From: Stentor coeruleus
Taxonomy: Eukaryota; Ciliophora; Heterotrichea; Heterotrichida; Stentoridae
Direction of reading: 5' to 3'
NCBI GenBank assembly: GCA_001970955.1
Contig: MPUH01000226.1
Coordinates: 1-64,000 of the forward strand
Length of the DNA stretch: 64,000 nt
Shown here one piece after another: positions 33,712-44,040 of this stretch; the first letter of the stretch is position 1; every line of letters begins with the position of its first letter. The notes below the pieces were generated by a model that was given only the letters and a program-made list of their open reading frames with translations, ran no database searches and was not told the DNA's origin. The translations under genes and the position numbers were made by a program.

Positions 33712-34076
33712 ATGTTTATTTTCATGAATTTACCATAGCTACTATAAGTTATAAGACTTCTTTTAGATCTGGAATTCTGGTTTTCTATTTTGAACACAGA
33801 ATAAGATTTTGTATGTCGATGTAGCTGGGTTTTTATTATGTTTAATCTTGAAAGCTTTGGAGGGGTTGCTGAGTTTAGGTATTTAAGTAAAAGATCAGAA
33901 GGCTTGGGACCTGGTTGGTATACTGGGATGGGTTTTTGTGTTAAGGTTAAAGTTTCGGTTTGTTTGATTGTTTGGAACCTGCTGAGTTTTTTGCTTATTG
34001 GGGGCTTTTTTGAGAAAAAAGCAGTTGTGAGCTTGCTTGTCACGGATCGCTTTGTGGGTCGAAATTCAAAATACAT
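33708..34076 (-). CDS. Small basic protein, unknown, stop overlapping its convergent neighbour
   Basis: 122 residues, basic, Ser/Thr/Pro-rich, including 'YQPGPKPSDLLLKYL'. No family is recognised. An open frame on the opposite strand (33838-34086) also exists. I prefer the minus strand because the sequence beyond 34076 is T/G-rich on plus, that is A/C-rich on minus, as seen 5' of other minus-strand genes. The two convergent genes share the bases TTAA as both stop codons. Confidence 0.5.
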   Translation of the reverse strand: MYFEFRPTKRSVTSKLTTAFFSKKPPISKKLSRFQTIKQTETLTLTQKPIPVYQPGPKPSDLLLKYLNSATPPKLSRLNIIKTQLHRHTKSYSVFKIENQNSRSKRSLITYSSYGKFMKINI

Positions 34077-34709
34077 TAATTATTAGGGAATAATTAAATA
34101 GAGTGTATATTATTTAAGTGTTTAAAGATGATAGTTTAGGGTAAAATGTGGAGTTTCGAGTTTTTTTGGGTGGGTTTTTGGAATTTTTGGTTATGAAGAG
34201 GTTTAGGCTTCAGGATTTTAGAGATATGTGAATTGGATCTGAGTGAAATAATTTATTTTATGTTATATTGGTTTATAGGTTTTTTATACATGATATTTTA
34301 AATATAAGAGAAAATTATAATGTTGTAGATGCGTTATAGGGATTTTTATATGTGAATTTTTGTAGAGGATTCATAATATTTAGATTATTAAAAATATACT
34401 ATAAGCTTTGATTATATTTGCACCACATTTACATCTAAAATACTAATATTTTCCTATATAAAACTTAGATTTTATATATCATTTATAAAAATCAACTTTA
34501 AACCTTATTGATTTCTTATATCAAAAAGCCTGATTTTTATATTCCCTTCCTAATAACTACTCCATTATCTTAAAAAATGCATTTACTTCTATTATAAAAT
34601 CACATATCATCTTCTATTAACAAATTAATATCATATAAAATTAGTATATAAATAAAATCACATATCATCTTCTATTAACATATTAATATCATATAAAATT
34701 AGTATATAA
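34077..34709. other. Intergenic between divergent genes, with a 58-bp tandem duplication at its right end
   Basis: G/T-rich to about 34390, then A/C/T-rich. The last 116 bases are two tandem copies described separately. No gene seen. Confidence 0.6.
34594..34709 (+). repeat. 58-bp tandem duplication ending exactly at the LITAF start codon
   Basis: 34594-34651 and 34652-34709 are near-identical copies (one clear base difference). Each ends in a TATA-like GTATATAAA run. The ATG at 34710 follows the second copy directly; the first copy has AAT-AA instead of an ATG. There is no N at the junction, so unlike the other duplications this may be real. Confidence 0.85.
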
Positions 34710-35276
34710 ATGGAAAAAAGTGTCAAAAATTCAAACAAAATTCTAGGTAAACTCCAATCCTACAACTTGTCATCACCTAAATCATCAAAACTTAACATAG
34801 AAGCTATTGAAGAATACAGTAACGATGATAAAACAATTGACTCTATCTACGCATCTTCAACTTCATCACCAATGTCAACTCGTGCCTTACCTTTTTCTAA
34901 TAAACTTAATAAGCTATCATCACCCCTTAGCACTTTTAAAGGTTTTTTTACAGAAACGGACTCTGAACCATCTGAAACTCCATCAAAACTCTCAAAAATC
35001 ATATCATTAAAACCAAATAAACATGAAAATTGTATTACAACTGAAGCTTATGAACTACAAACTGATATTGAAACCCCACAATTAGTATGGTGTGCATATT
35101 GTAAAGCTGAAAGAACAACTGAAATTGAATATTTAAACAATTCTACAACTTTTTTGTCTTCTGTAGGGATTTTCCTTATGGGAGGAGTTTTAGGTTGCTT
35201 TCTTGTTCCATATGCTATTAATAGTTGTAAAACCCCTAAGGTTTTATGCTCAAAATGCAAACACAGATTGAATTAA
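34710..35276 (+). CDS. LITAF-domain protein with long Ser-rich N-terminus
   Basis: 188 residues. The first ~125 are Ser/Thr/Pro-rich and disordered. The C-terminal LITAF domain has CAYC (about 132-135), a hydrophobic stretch (SVGIFLMGGVLGCFLVPYAI) and a second CSKC pair near the end. It is predicted to lie on the cytosolic face of endosomal or lysosomal membranes, like the family. It is longer than the paralogue at 13420 and lacks its PPxY-rich N-terminus. The 5' flank is a 58-bp tandem duplication. Confidence 0.82.
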   Translation: MEKSVKNSNKILGKLQSYNLSSPKSSKLNIEAIEEYSNDDKTIDSIYASSTSSPMSTRALPFSNKLNKLSSPLSTFKGFFTETDSEPSETPSKLSKIISLKPNKHENCITTEAYELQTDIETPQLVWCAYCKAERTTEIEYLNNSTTFLSSVGIFLMGGVLGCFLVPYAINSCKTPKVLCSKCKHRLN

Positions 35277-36453
35277 GTGTAAATATGTAATTAATTTTGT
35301 ATATAAGAAATAGTAAATAATGTATAAAATATTTATGAAAGTTAGGATGAATCATTATTATAAAAGAATCAAAAGATAATTTTAGAGGTTTTTGGATAAA
35401 GATAAGGGTTTGCTTATTGATTGTTTTTTATGTAAAGTTGAGGAAAAGATAATATAATAAAGCAGGGATTAATACTTTTTATGTTATAAAGGATAGGAAT
35501 TAGAGATTAGTTTTTAGTTTTTTTTTAATTATATTAAAGTTTAAAGTGGGTGATAGTTAAGGTGGCATGGTTTAAGCCTTGTCCGATTGAGGTTTGTTTG
35601 TCCTACAATCTCTTTCTTTGGGCAGATTCGGTATGTTAAACCACTCGTTGTTGCTGGTTATGTGACTTTTTGGTTGTCTGACGATTTCTTTCATTGGGCA
35701 GATTCGGTATGTTAAACCACTCGTTGTTGCTGGTTATGTGACTTTTTGCTTGGCTGAGGAGTTCTTTACTGTTTCTTTTCTTTAGCGTCAAGATGATGGA
35801 ATTATTATATTAATCCCAAGTACATATCATTTAACTATAAATAATATTAAAAAACTACAATATAACATATCCTTATGAAAGAACTCATATAAACATTCGT
35901 ATTTTTCATTCAAAATTATAAACTGCAAGCTATAATTTTTTCCCAATAATCAAAACCCTAATTATACAATTAATTTATCCCTTTTATCCTATCAAATATA
36001 CTATTTTCATAAAAACCACAATAAAAAGTATCATAACCACTAATCCTACATAATAAAAAACTCTCTTAAACCCATTCAGCATAACTCAAACCAAATACAT
36101 TTCCCAGTCAAAATAAAATGCTCCTCACGCTAAAATCCTAATNTAACCACTAATCCTACATAATAAAAAACTCTCTTAAACCCATTCAGCATAACTCAAA
36201 CCAAATATATTTCCCAGTCAAAATAAAATGCTCCTCACGCTAAAATCCTAACTCAATTTTACTAAAAATCAATTCTCCCAACAGTAAATTAACACCTATT
36301 CCCAAATTCAAGCGAAACTCTAAATTTCATATCTAAATTCTCCTTCTTCAATAAATAATTTCCAATATAAAAGCAAGATATAATTTTACTACTCCTAAAC
36401 AAAAAATATCATCCTTAATACAATAAACTTTCTTACATTTATCTGATTATTTA
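35277..36453. other. Intergenic, about 1.2 kb, with two repeat structures
   Basis: It contains the 76-bp tandem element (35598-35795) and an N-flanked duplication (36034-36254). The latter has copies of about 107 bp around the N at 36143, period 110, one difference, and is probably an assembly overlap. Left part G/T-rich, right part A/C-rich. No coding frame is convincing. Confidence 0.65.
35598..35795. repeat. Tandem 76-bp non-coding element, unusually GC-rich
   Basis: Two units start at 35620 and 35696. Their first 53 bases are identical and their remaining pyrimidine-rich spacers are similar, with a third spacer-like copy before and after. Each core is followed by TTTTT. The GC content is around 40% by eye, far above surrounding intergenic DNA. 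The period is not a multiple of three and all frames contain stops, so it is not protein coding. It contains a possible small hairpin (AACCA...TGGTT). It could be a non-coding RNA pair or a regulatory array; strand and function are unknown. Confidence 0.7.
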
Positions 36454-36798
36454 TTAATGATTAGGATTATTATTATTCTCCTGGCTTCGACTAGATACAT
36501 CATTATCTGACAATGAAATATCCAAATGGTTTGATTGTGAAGTTTTAGACCTCACTCTCATGTATTTCCTTCTAACATATGTTCCACTAGGATTAAGATT
36601 TTGTGATTCGTTAAGCAATTGTGTTTGATCTTTTTCATCAATTGAAGGCTTATCTTTTATTGAAGTTGTAGACATTTCAGGTACTTTACATTCTTTATTC
36701 GATTTTATTTCCTCTGGAGGCTCTTTTGTCTTAAAACAATTCAAACATAGAAAGCATATTTTGTTCATTATATAGAAGACTTTGTTTAAATTATTCAT
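36454..36798 (-). CDS. Small protein with cysteine-rich N-terminus, unknown
   Basis: 114 residues. The N-terminal region contains NKICFLCLNCFKTK, a hydrophobic cysteine cluster compatible with palmitoylation. The rest is Ser/Asn-rich and disordered. Met11 (36768) would place the cysteines directly at the N-terminus and may be the real start. It lies 31 bp downstream of the PWWP-TFIIS gene on the same strand. No homology recognised. Confidence 0.5.
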   Translation of the reverse strand: MNNLNKVFYIMNKICFLCLNCFKTKEPPEEIKSNKECKVPEMSTTSIKDKPSIDEKDQTQLLNESQNLNPSGTYVRRKYMRVRSKTSQSNHLDISLSDNDVSSRSQENNNNPNH

Positions 36799-36829
36799 AT
36801 AATTACATTATAAATTATTAAAAAAAAAA

Positions 36830-37834
36830 TCAGCACTTCGTTAATTGTTTGTATAAGCTAGGAGTAATAAATTTGATTTCCTTGATCATTTTGCTAAAAC
36901 ATATATGATATTTCTTTGTCATTGTAGGGTCCATTTTTCGAATTTTACTTTCAATGCTTATAGCTAGTTCTTGTGCTTTAGCTCTTTCAAACTTATTATA
37001 CTCAAAAACATTTGCGATTTTTCTACATACACTATTTCGCAAGCATCTATTTGGCATATAACTTTCATTGTATTCCAAAGACATAGACTCAAGATAGTTT
37101 TTCCAATGTTTTCGTAAAGATTTAACAACAATCCCAAGTTTTTTCACTGTTTGTGATGAAGATTTTCTACAAGCTTGGGCAATTATTTTTAAGAAACCTT
37201 GTATATGTGAATCTTGTATAAGACTAAGGCTTACTTTCATTTTAGCAAGTTCATATAAAGTTTCACATAGTTGATTAGTCCTATTATCTTCAATAGTACG
37301 ACTTTTAACAATTTCAGATAAATAACTCAAGTGTTTTTTAAAAATTTCTTGAGATTCAGGTTCATCAGTTATTGAATTGTCCCTATTTTTCAAAATCAAC
37401 TCTTGTATACTCATAAGCTTATTTCTTAATTCTTTATTTTCATTAGGAATTTTAGGTTGCTTTTTATTATTCAAAGCAGATTGAATTGAGTCAAGGTCTG
37501 AAAAATTAATTTCCCCATCAATTAACTTTTGGGCCAGTTGGATGGAGTAATTCAAAGACTGATTTGATATTACCTTGTTTTTCGTTTTCACATGCTTTTC
37601 AAAGTATTTTTCAAAACTGTGGATGAATTTTGAGTTTAAGTTTGAGCTGAATATTGATTACTGAGTGTTTTCACCGAGGAATTTTACGGTGAAAATTGTA
37701 TCGGCTTGTAACTCTTTGGCTTGTTTGGAATAAGCTATTTCGATCTTATTAGAAAATACTGTGCCTGGCCACCAGGGATATCCACGTAATTTAGCCCAAA
37801 CGACAATGAACTTGGTGTTTTCCGCAGTTTGCAT
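36830..37834 (-). CDS. PWWP-domain protein with TFIIS-like region
   Basis: Two exons joined by a 15-nt intron (37647-37661) give 329 residues. The PWWP domain is at the N-terminus ('VVWAKLRGYPWWPGTVF', then 'FTVKFLGENTH'). It recognises methylated histone tails and DNA in this family. The second half has a TFIIS N-terminal-like helical region (about 130-225) and a TFIIS central-domain-like segment near the C-terminus, where 'RNSVCRKIANVF' and 'AQELAISIESKIRKM' match the pattern R..C..L...lA..IE. The zinc ribbon is missing. It is probably a chromatin or transcription-elongation factor. A longer start upstream exists, but its added residues are hydrophobic and look like translated 5' flank. The stop is TGA. 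Confidence 0.75.
37647..37661 (-). other. 15-nt intron of the PWWP-TFIIS gene
   Basis: On the coding strand it reads GTAATCAATATTCAG. Its removal continues the PWWP domain in frame into the TFIIS-like exon. Confidence 0.9.
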
Positions 37835-38803
37835 TTTCGCTTTGTATATTTTATTACAAATTATGACCATAAAAAAAGTAATAGGTCTTTGAAATACACC
37901 CTTTGAGGTAAGGAGAAAATTGTGAGAAATTGGTTGAGAAAATTTTTTTAGGAAAATTATTAGGAGAAAGATTGGAAAGGTTTTTAGAATTTTCGGATTT
38001 TGTATGAAAAACATGTTTTAATAAAATGATGTAGGATTATATGGATGATTATGGCGGGGGTTGAATTAGAGAGGATGGTTGGTGAGTATTTGGGTGGATT
38101 TTTATAGGAAGATTTTTTATGGTGTAAAAGTTGTATAAAATCATGAGTTATGTGGTTAAATTAAGGTAGATAGGTTTTGTATATAATTGCTTTTGTGAAT
38201 AGATTTTATGTTGTTTTCGGTGTTAGAATTGAAATGAAAGTAGATTTATTTATGTTGATATTAGATATAAAATATATCGTGTGGATAATATAGTCTAAGA
38301 ATATTTAGGATCGATAATATTCAATAAAACTATTCTAACTAGGAATATTTAATATATTGAAATCAGGTAATTATAATTATTTTTTAACTACATTTACGAT
38401 AGTTATGAAATTATTATATATTTATAAACAATTTTATTAATAGCACAACCAAATGCACTGCTGTTTTTGTGTAAAAAACATAAAACGCACCCAACCTCAC
38501 AAAATCTTTGTTCCAATAAAAAACTTCTATATCATTACACACATAAATCATAAACATAATTTTACCATAAAAACCAACTCCAAACCTTTTTTCCACTCAA
38601 AAACCCATCTAAACAATCACACTAAAACCTTCCGTCATATTTCAAAATACATTTTCCTATTTCAAATCTCAAAATTCCACTATTAACCTCAAAAACCTAT
38701 ACTAATTCAAATATCTTCCAAAAAAATCTCTAATCCCTTTAAACTTTCTCCCACAACACCCATCTTCCTCCTCATTTAATTTGCTCATATATTTGACAAT
38801 AAA
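37835..38803. other. Intergenic between divergent genes
   Basis: G/T-rich to about 38430, then strongly A/C-rich to 38803. Open frames here on both strands (38414-38686) are explained by the biased composition. No RNA gene seen. Confidence 0.6.
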
Positions 38804-39562
38804 ATGCAAATCTCAGAAAACAATGCAAAACTCAACATCCCAAACCTAATCCAAATGATTCAAGCTAAACCTCCAGATAATACTTCTCAAAAACAACCTA
38901 AATTTTTTCCATACATTGAAACCTATGGGCATAAACATGAAGGTGAGGAAAACATGCTCATGAACAAAACTATAAAATTCAGAGAAAGTTATATTCACAA
39001 CAGAACCCTTCGATATCTTGAACCTACATTTTCATATAGACAAGTTCTAACAAAGTTGAAAAATGAAATCATGTATACAGGTAAACCTGACAAAAGACAA
39101 AAAATCAAAACTATTGAAAACACGCATAATCTTAAAGATATTATATATAAAACAGAATTATTTATAGCTAAAGATATTGAACCTATACCTAAAACTGTAC
39201 AACATAAAAAAGCTAAGTCACAATTTCCTAACGGGGTGACAAAAATGAAAAAAATTATGCTTCCTTTACAAAGATATTCAGGGATGTCTCCTGATATATT
39301 AAGAGTTACGAATTTTGTCCAGAATGAGGTTGGTAAAAAAAGGTTTGGGGCATCGGTGGATAAGACTAGTGAAAGATGGAAGAGGCAAATGGAAAATTTG
39401 ACTTTTTATCAAGATACTAGTAATACGCTACAAGATGATGGGAATATGATGGATAATGCTTATACTAGAGGGAAGTATCAATTAACAGCAACTGTGATTG
39501 TGAAGGATCCTAAGAGAAAACTTACGTGTGATGCGGTAAGCAATACAGATTTGTCGATGTAG
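38804..39562 (+). CDS. Basic protein, unknown
   Basis: 252 residues, Lys-rich, mainly polar, with no membrane segment or known motif. The start is supported by the A/C-rich 5' flank ending in an A-rich run before ATG, and the 3' flank turns G/T-rich. Single exon, TAG stop. I do not recognise a family. Confidence 0.6.
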   Translation: MQISENNAKLNIPNLIQMIQAKPPDNTSQKQPKFFPYIETYGHKHEGEENMLMNKTIKFRESYIHNRTLRYLEPTFSYRQVLTKLKNEIMYTGKPDKRQKIKTIENTHNLKDIIYKTELFIAKDIEPIPKTVQHKKAKSQFPNGVTKMKKIMLPLQRYSGMSPDILRVTNFVQNEVGKKRFGASVDKTSERWKRQMENLTFYQDTSNTLQDDGNMMDNAYTRGKYQLTATVIVKDPKRKLTCDAVSNTDLSM

Positions 39563-40293
39563 TTATTATAATAATTAATAATTTTGCTGGGTTTGAAGCT
39601 GGGTGTAATAAAGGATTTGGGTGTTTTTTTTTTGGAAAAAATATGAGTTAGTAAGAAATAAAGGAAATTGGGGTTTGATTGATGAAAATTTGGATTTTTT
39701 AGTTTATGATGTGCTTATGATGCATGTAAATGTTGGTGTTTGTGAGTTAATGATTGAGATTTATATGGTGGATGGGTATAAGGAATTTGTATACAAAATA
39801 CAACTTCTAGTTATAACCTCAATGTACTTATACTAATCATATAACACTTTAAATATACTTTAACAATTTCAGTTTGCATTTATTATTTTTTTAAACTAAC
39901 AACCTTACAAAAATCCAATCACACCATGCGCAAAATAAACATTTCCCACACAGTTTCTCAAAAATAAAATAACCTTAACTAAAAATCTCACAAACTACCC
40001 TTGTTCATCATCCTCTATCAAATTCTCATCTCCAAACCTCACTCATTTCGCACAATCAAAAAACCTAAAAATCTTAATAGACCCACCTTTAGCCTATCTC
40101 TAAATTCACAAAAAACACCTTCCAAACTAAAAACTCAATTTTCAAAACCAAAAACTTAAAATTTTCACACAAATAAGTAATCCGAAAATAAATATCATAT
40201 ATCAATAAAAATCATATCCAATCTTATATACATATATCAACAACACAATTAAATATAAGAATACTAATCTTATAAATTGTTATGTTTATTAAG
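39563..40293. other. Intergenic between convergent genes
   Basis: G/T-rich to about 39790, then A/C-rich, matching the 3' flanks of the two converging genes. A frame at 39621-39836 is rejected as composition-driven. Confidence 0.6.
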
Positions 40294-40626
40294 CTAAACA
40301 TGAACCGCATAAATAGTCACGAGACAATTAAGATGAGGAAAGTCTCCGGTAACTGAAATTATACCATCAGTCTTAGTATCCCAAAAGCAAGTTGATGCAC
40401 ATTGAAAACCAGCACCATTTCTTTGCATTATAAAGCAAGTTACTACATACTTAAACGGTTTGGCCATTTTGCTATATTCTTTTAAACATTGATCCATTAT
40501 TTGCTGACACCAAGAATTTACGTTTTCTGGGAGGAAATAAAGGTCTTGAGTTACCACGTCTTCCATAACTTTTCTTGCGATATTGCCTAGATCGTCGATC
40601 ATGATTTCATCGTCTTCTAGTGACAT
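40294..40626 (-). CDS. DYNLT: Tctex1-type dynein light chain
   Basis: 110 residues, the usual length for DYNLT/Tctex1. The typical layout is present: N-terminal helices, then beta strands with 'KPFKYVVTCFIMQRNGAGFQ', 'STCFWDTKTDGIISV' and the C-terminal 'LNCLVTIYAVHV'. It forms a homodimer that binds dynein intermediate chain or axonemal cargo. Single exon, start near a short A/T-rich leader. Confidence 0.9.
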   Translation of the reverse strand: MSLEDDEIMIDDLGNIARKVMEDVVTQDLYFLPENVNSWCQQIMDQCLKEYSKMAKPFKYVVTCFIMQRNGAGFQCASTCFWDTKTDGIISVTGDFPHLNCLVTIYAVHV

Positions 40627-41734
40627 TTTATTATAACCACTTCTATTTGTATAGTTATTTCAAAGAACTTACATTGTTTTTTTAGATGATATGCTGGGTA
40701 TGAAGAAAAATGAAAGAAGGGTGTAGGGATAGTTAGAAAATGATGGGGTTTGGAGGAGTAGGGTTGGAGATGATATTTATGGATAGGATTATTGGATTTA
40801 GAGAGGAAATTGATAAGAAGAGAGGTTTTTGCTTTTTGGGTAGGTTTGGGAACATGCTTGTGATGGTTTTTGATTTTATTGTATGGGTATATCCCCAGCA
40901 AATTATATTGCCCTGGCCAATTAAATTAGGAAGTATAGGTACAAATCCTATTGCAAAGAAACTCAGGGGATACGGTATATTGGACTGCACAATTAAAAAA
41001 TATCCTATTGCAAATGAAAGATGCACGAGTAAAAAACAGATGAAGAATTAAGAGTTCATAACATGAGCTATAATTTTAGTAGGATCAAGATATAATATTA
41101 TTGGAAATTTGTACTTTTCCTATGTTTTATATTATATATTAGCAGTTTGATGCTATGATAGCAATAATGATTATTTAATCAGTATCAAAAGTTTTCACTA
41201 AAAAAATTATCTTATCTCCTCAATGGAAATATTAGTTCCTAACATAAGCAATCACTGCAACTAACTTTAATTTTATTTCTAATCCCCATATCAATATCCT
41301 TTATAAAATTTTACAATCATCATATTAATCTTAACATTTACTAACCCATACAACAATCTATACATAAACCTTAAATTCAATCCTATAATTATACAATCAT
41401 TATCTTAATTTATTATTTACCTATATCTTTTTTGTTATTACACTGCAAAACTTCATCCATATACATTATTCAAACATCATATAAATAAGCTCTTATGCGT
41501 ATTAATCATCTTAAACAACCCTAAACTACTCTATCACAGAACTTTATTACATATAAAAAATATATGCAAAATTCTTCATAGAATTTGAAAAAAAATCATA
41601 ACTTGACAATTATATTTTAATACCCAGCATTAAATCAATATCATCTTTTATACATATAAAATCATTCATATCACGTAAACTCCATATTATTTTCATATCC
41701 ATGGTCTTAAATATTGTATTTCTAAAAAAGTTTA
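40627..41734. other. Intergenic, about 1.1 kb
   Basis: G/T-rich to about 40870 (5' flank of DYNLT), then a mixed stretch 40870-41060 that is open on both strands. On the minus strand the latter encodes a hydrophobic segment (FAIGYFLIVQSN...) without a clear start. From about 41190 to 41720 the plus strand is A/C-rich, as 5' of plus-strand genes. A 12-bp direct repeat (TCCTATTGCAAA) occurs twice near 40947 and 41002. Confidence 0.45.
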
Positions 41735-42298
41735 ATGGAAGAAATTGAATCAGAGCTTCTACTCCTTGAGACCTTACTCTGTGTGTGGTTTGTAGGAATA
41801 TTCATGATCCTCAGAAGCTATTTGCCAGAGTGGAATTCAATTTATAATTAGATTAAATTTACACATAAAAAAAAGCAGTTTTCTCTAATCATTTTGACCA
41901 TAATTTCAATAAAAAAATATAAGAAATTAGATAATTTTCTTTCATGAATCAGGTGTTTGTATTGTAATTAGTCTTATTACAGGTTAAATAATACAAGAAA
42001 CTCTTGGGACTTTGTTAAAATTCGAAGTTCACTTGTTTTTCAATTTCATGTTATCTTTCTTAATCCTCAGTGCAGGTTATAATATGAATCGCCAAAGATT
42101 CTTCCGAAATATTTGTCCAATTCTAATGCTCAGTGTTGGTGGAACTCTAGGAAATGGAGGAATTTTGATGATAATTATATTAAAAATTTTTTTATTCATG
42201 ATGATGAACTGAAAGAACGACAGAGAATTAGAGAGACTATGGCTAGACATAGAGAAGAAGAAGAAAAAATTGTTGTTGAAGAAAGAGTTATTATTTAG
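41735..42298 (+). pseudogene. Relic of an NHE-type Na+/H+ exchanger gene, internally collapsed
   Basis: Three pieces of a CPA1/NHE exchanger are visible in different frames. Upstream is hydrophobic sequence (LIILTIISIKKYKKLDNFLS) followed by HESGVCIVISL. Next is FFNFMLSFLILSAGYNMNRQ and RFFRNICPILMLSVGGTL, which match the conserved third helix and loop of NHE proteins (FF.F.LP.I...AGYN...FF.N). Then comes KWRNFDDNYIKNFFIHDDEL, like the start of the NHE cytosolic tail. The roughly 300 residues of transport core that should lie between the second and third pieces are missing and the frames disagree. A 15-base GT..AG segment (41983-41997) could be a surviving intron. A frame beginning at the ATG at 41735 precedes it. 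Family assignment good; pseudogene status likely. Confidence 0.6.
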
Positions 42299-43359
42299 AT
42301 AAAATGGGGATAATAATTTAAGTTTTTTTAAAGATGGGCTTTAGAGATGATGTTTTGATTAGTTTGTGTTTTTTAATAGAGTTGAATAGTGGGATTAGAG
42401 TAAGTGAGAATCGATTAAATATAGTATATTGAACTGATAGTTGAGATTTATTTATGGTTTAAGTTATTATGAATATTTTTTTTATTATATTAGGTTTAAG
42501 TTATAAATTTTATGTTTTGATGAAAGATAACAATTTATAGTTGTATTGAATAAATATTTTTAGCATAAACTACTATTATAATCAAACTAACCCTAAAATA
42601 TACACAAAAAATATGTTAACTCATGCAAAATTCTCACAAAAAAATTTTTATGTATTCACTAAAAAATCAACAAAAATATAAGTCTTATTACAGCAACAAA
42701 AACCAAAACAAAGCATAAACCAAATTATTTATATCAAAAAAAATCCAATCTATCTCTTAAAATACTCTATTTCCCAAAAAAAATATTTTCCATTACTCCC
42801 CAACAAAATCCTCTCCACACTTTTTTAATGCACAACTTTTACTATCAAATTCACAATACCGAACTATCTAATAAAACTTATCATTTCCTCTAAATTATTA
42901 ATTTTAACCTATAAACACCTTATATGATATCAAAAATCCTTACACCATTATTTAATAAATATATTCTAATAAAATTTAATGAACTCAGCTATCATATCAA
43001 ATCCTCCAAATACTAGTCAATTGGAAAAAGAATCTCATTAATCAAATCCTCAACAAACAAAAATCCTTATATCTAAACAAATCATCCTTATATAAAAAAA
43101 ACTCAAACATTCACATCTTACAATAAGACACTTATCATCTTAATCTCATAATCAAACCCAAAAAAATTAAAAAATTCTTATTCCAAAGTTTTTTTATCCA
43201 ACTCCACCAATCTCTACCTCACAATATCCTTTTATCACACTGCTGTATAATTCAAAAATTTGATGCAATCAGTAATTATAGTTGCATCCAAACTATATTT
43301 ACTGACAAAAGTGATATCTCCCTTAGAAATGTGATAATCTAAATTGATATTCCATTATA
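42299..43359. other. Intergenic, about 1.06 kb
   Basis: G/T-rich to about 42540 (3' flank of the exchanger relic), then A/C-rich to 43340 (5' flank of the next gene). No gene seen. Confidence 0.6.
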
Positions 43360-44040
43360 ATGCATACAATGAAAGAGCTTGAAAATGTATCCAGCCAACC
43401 TCTTAAGGCTTTACCTAAAGCTGAAGGTCTGAACATCCAACAAGAATTACCACTGTTTATTCAAAATTTGCAAAAGTACATAACACAAGAGAGTCTTAAA
43501 ATCCCAATATCCTTAACTTGTGAAAAGCAGAATATAGAACAAGAAGCTCATTTGCCTATGCTACAGATTCCAAGTGGGCATAAGGGTTTCTTAATAAAGC
43601 ACCCTTTGAAGAAAACTCCAGATTTTGAACTTGAGCTGTCATCAACCTTAGTAACTCCCTTATGTAAGTGCAAATATTTTTCTATTAAAGTATACTTAAA
43701 GCCTCTAAGCTCTTCGATTCTCCCTGTTTGTGAAAAAGTTGAACTCCAAGCCTTTATTTGCACCCAAGACGGTCATGTTATAACAAAAAACATGAAGGGT
43801 AAAGATATACTCAGAGGCAATTATGTGCAGAAAATGAACTATTTCCTAATGGAAAAAGTACATGTAGCTTATTTTCGCATACAAATTACTGAAGTATCCT
43901 CACATTTCATTGGCAAAACTGTTGACTTGAAAATTAAAGCTAAGACGTCGGAATTTATGAAAGGCATGGGATGGTCTGTGAAGCCTTTGATTATTAAGAA
44001 TATTGTTATCAAGGCTAAAGATGAAAAGAAAAAGCAGTAA
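43360..44040 (+). CDS. Unknown protein with beta-rich C-terminal domain
   Basis: 226 residues. The N-terminal 60 are helical and polar. The rest alternates short hydrophobic strands with polar loops, for example 'YFRIQITEVSSHFIGKTVDLKIKAK' across about 171-195, and looks like a compact beta-sandwich. It ends in a Lys-rich tail. No membrane segment and no family that I can name. Single exon, normal flank composition on both sides, so it is probably a real gene. Confidence 0.6.
   Translation: MHTMKELENVSSQPLKALPKAEGLNIQQELPLFIQNLQKYITQESLKIPISLTCEKQNIEQEAHLPMLQIPSGHKGFLIKHPLKKTPDFELELSSTLVTPLCKCKYFSIKVYLKPLSSSILPVCEKVELQAFICTQDGHVITKNMKGKDILRGNYVQKMNYFLMEKVHVAYFRIQITEVSSHFIGKTVDLKIKAKTSEFMKGMGWSVKPLIIKNIVIKAKDEKKKQ

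Noticed and set aside
33838-34086. Plus-strand frame opposite the small gene at 33708-34076
   Set aside because: Flank composition favours the minus strand; the plus frame lacks an A/C-rich 5' flank.
35598-35795. CRISPR-like or telomeric array
   Set aside because: Only two units, a eukaryotic context and no telomere motif.
38453-38686. 77-residue plus-strand frame, and opposite frame 38414-38596
   Set aside because: Located in the divergent flank where composition bias yields open frames on both strands; no ATG context or homology.
39621-39836. 71-residue plus-strand frame
   Set aside because: G/T-rich 3' flank of the preceding gene; Val/Met/Phe-heavy composition reflects the bias.
40733-41051. 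Overlapping frames on both strands, one with a hydrophobic N-terminus
   Set aside because: No start with normal flank, no family match and mutually exclusive frames; left unannotated though 40870-41060 is not fully explained.
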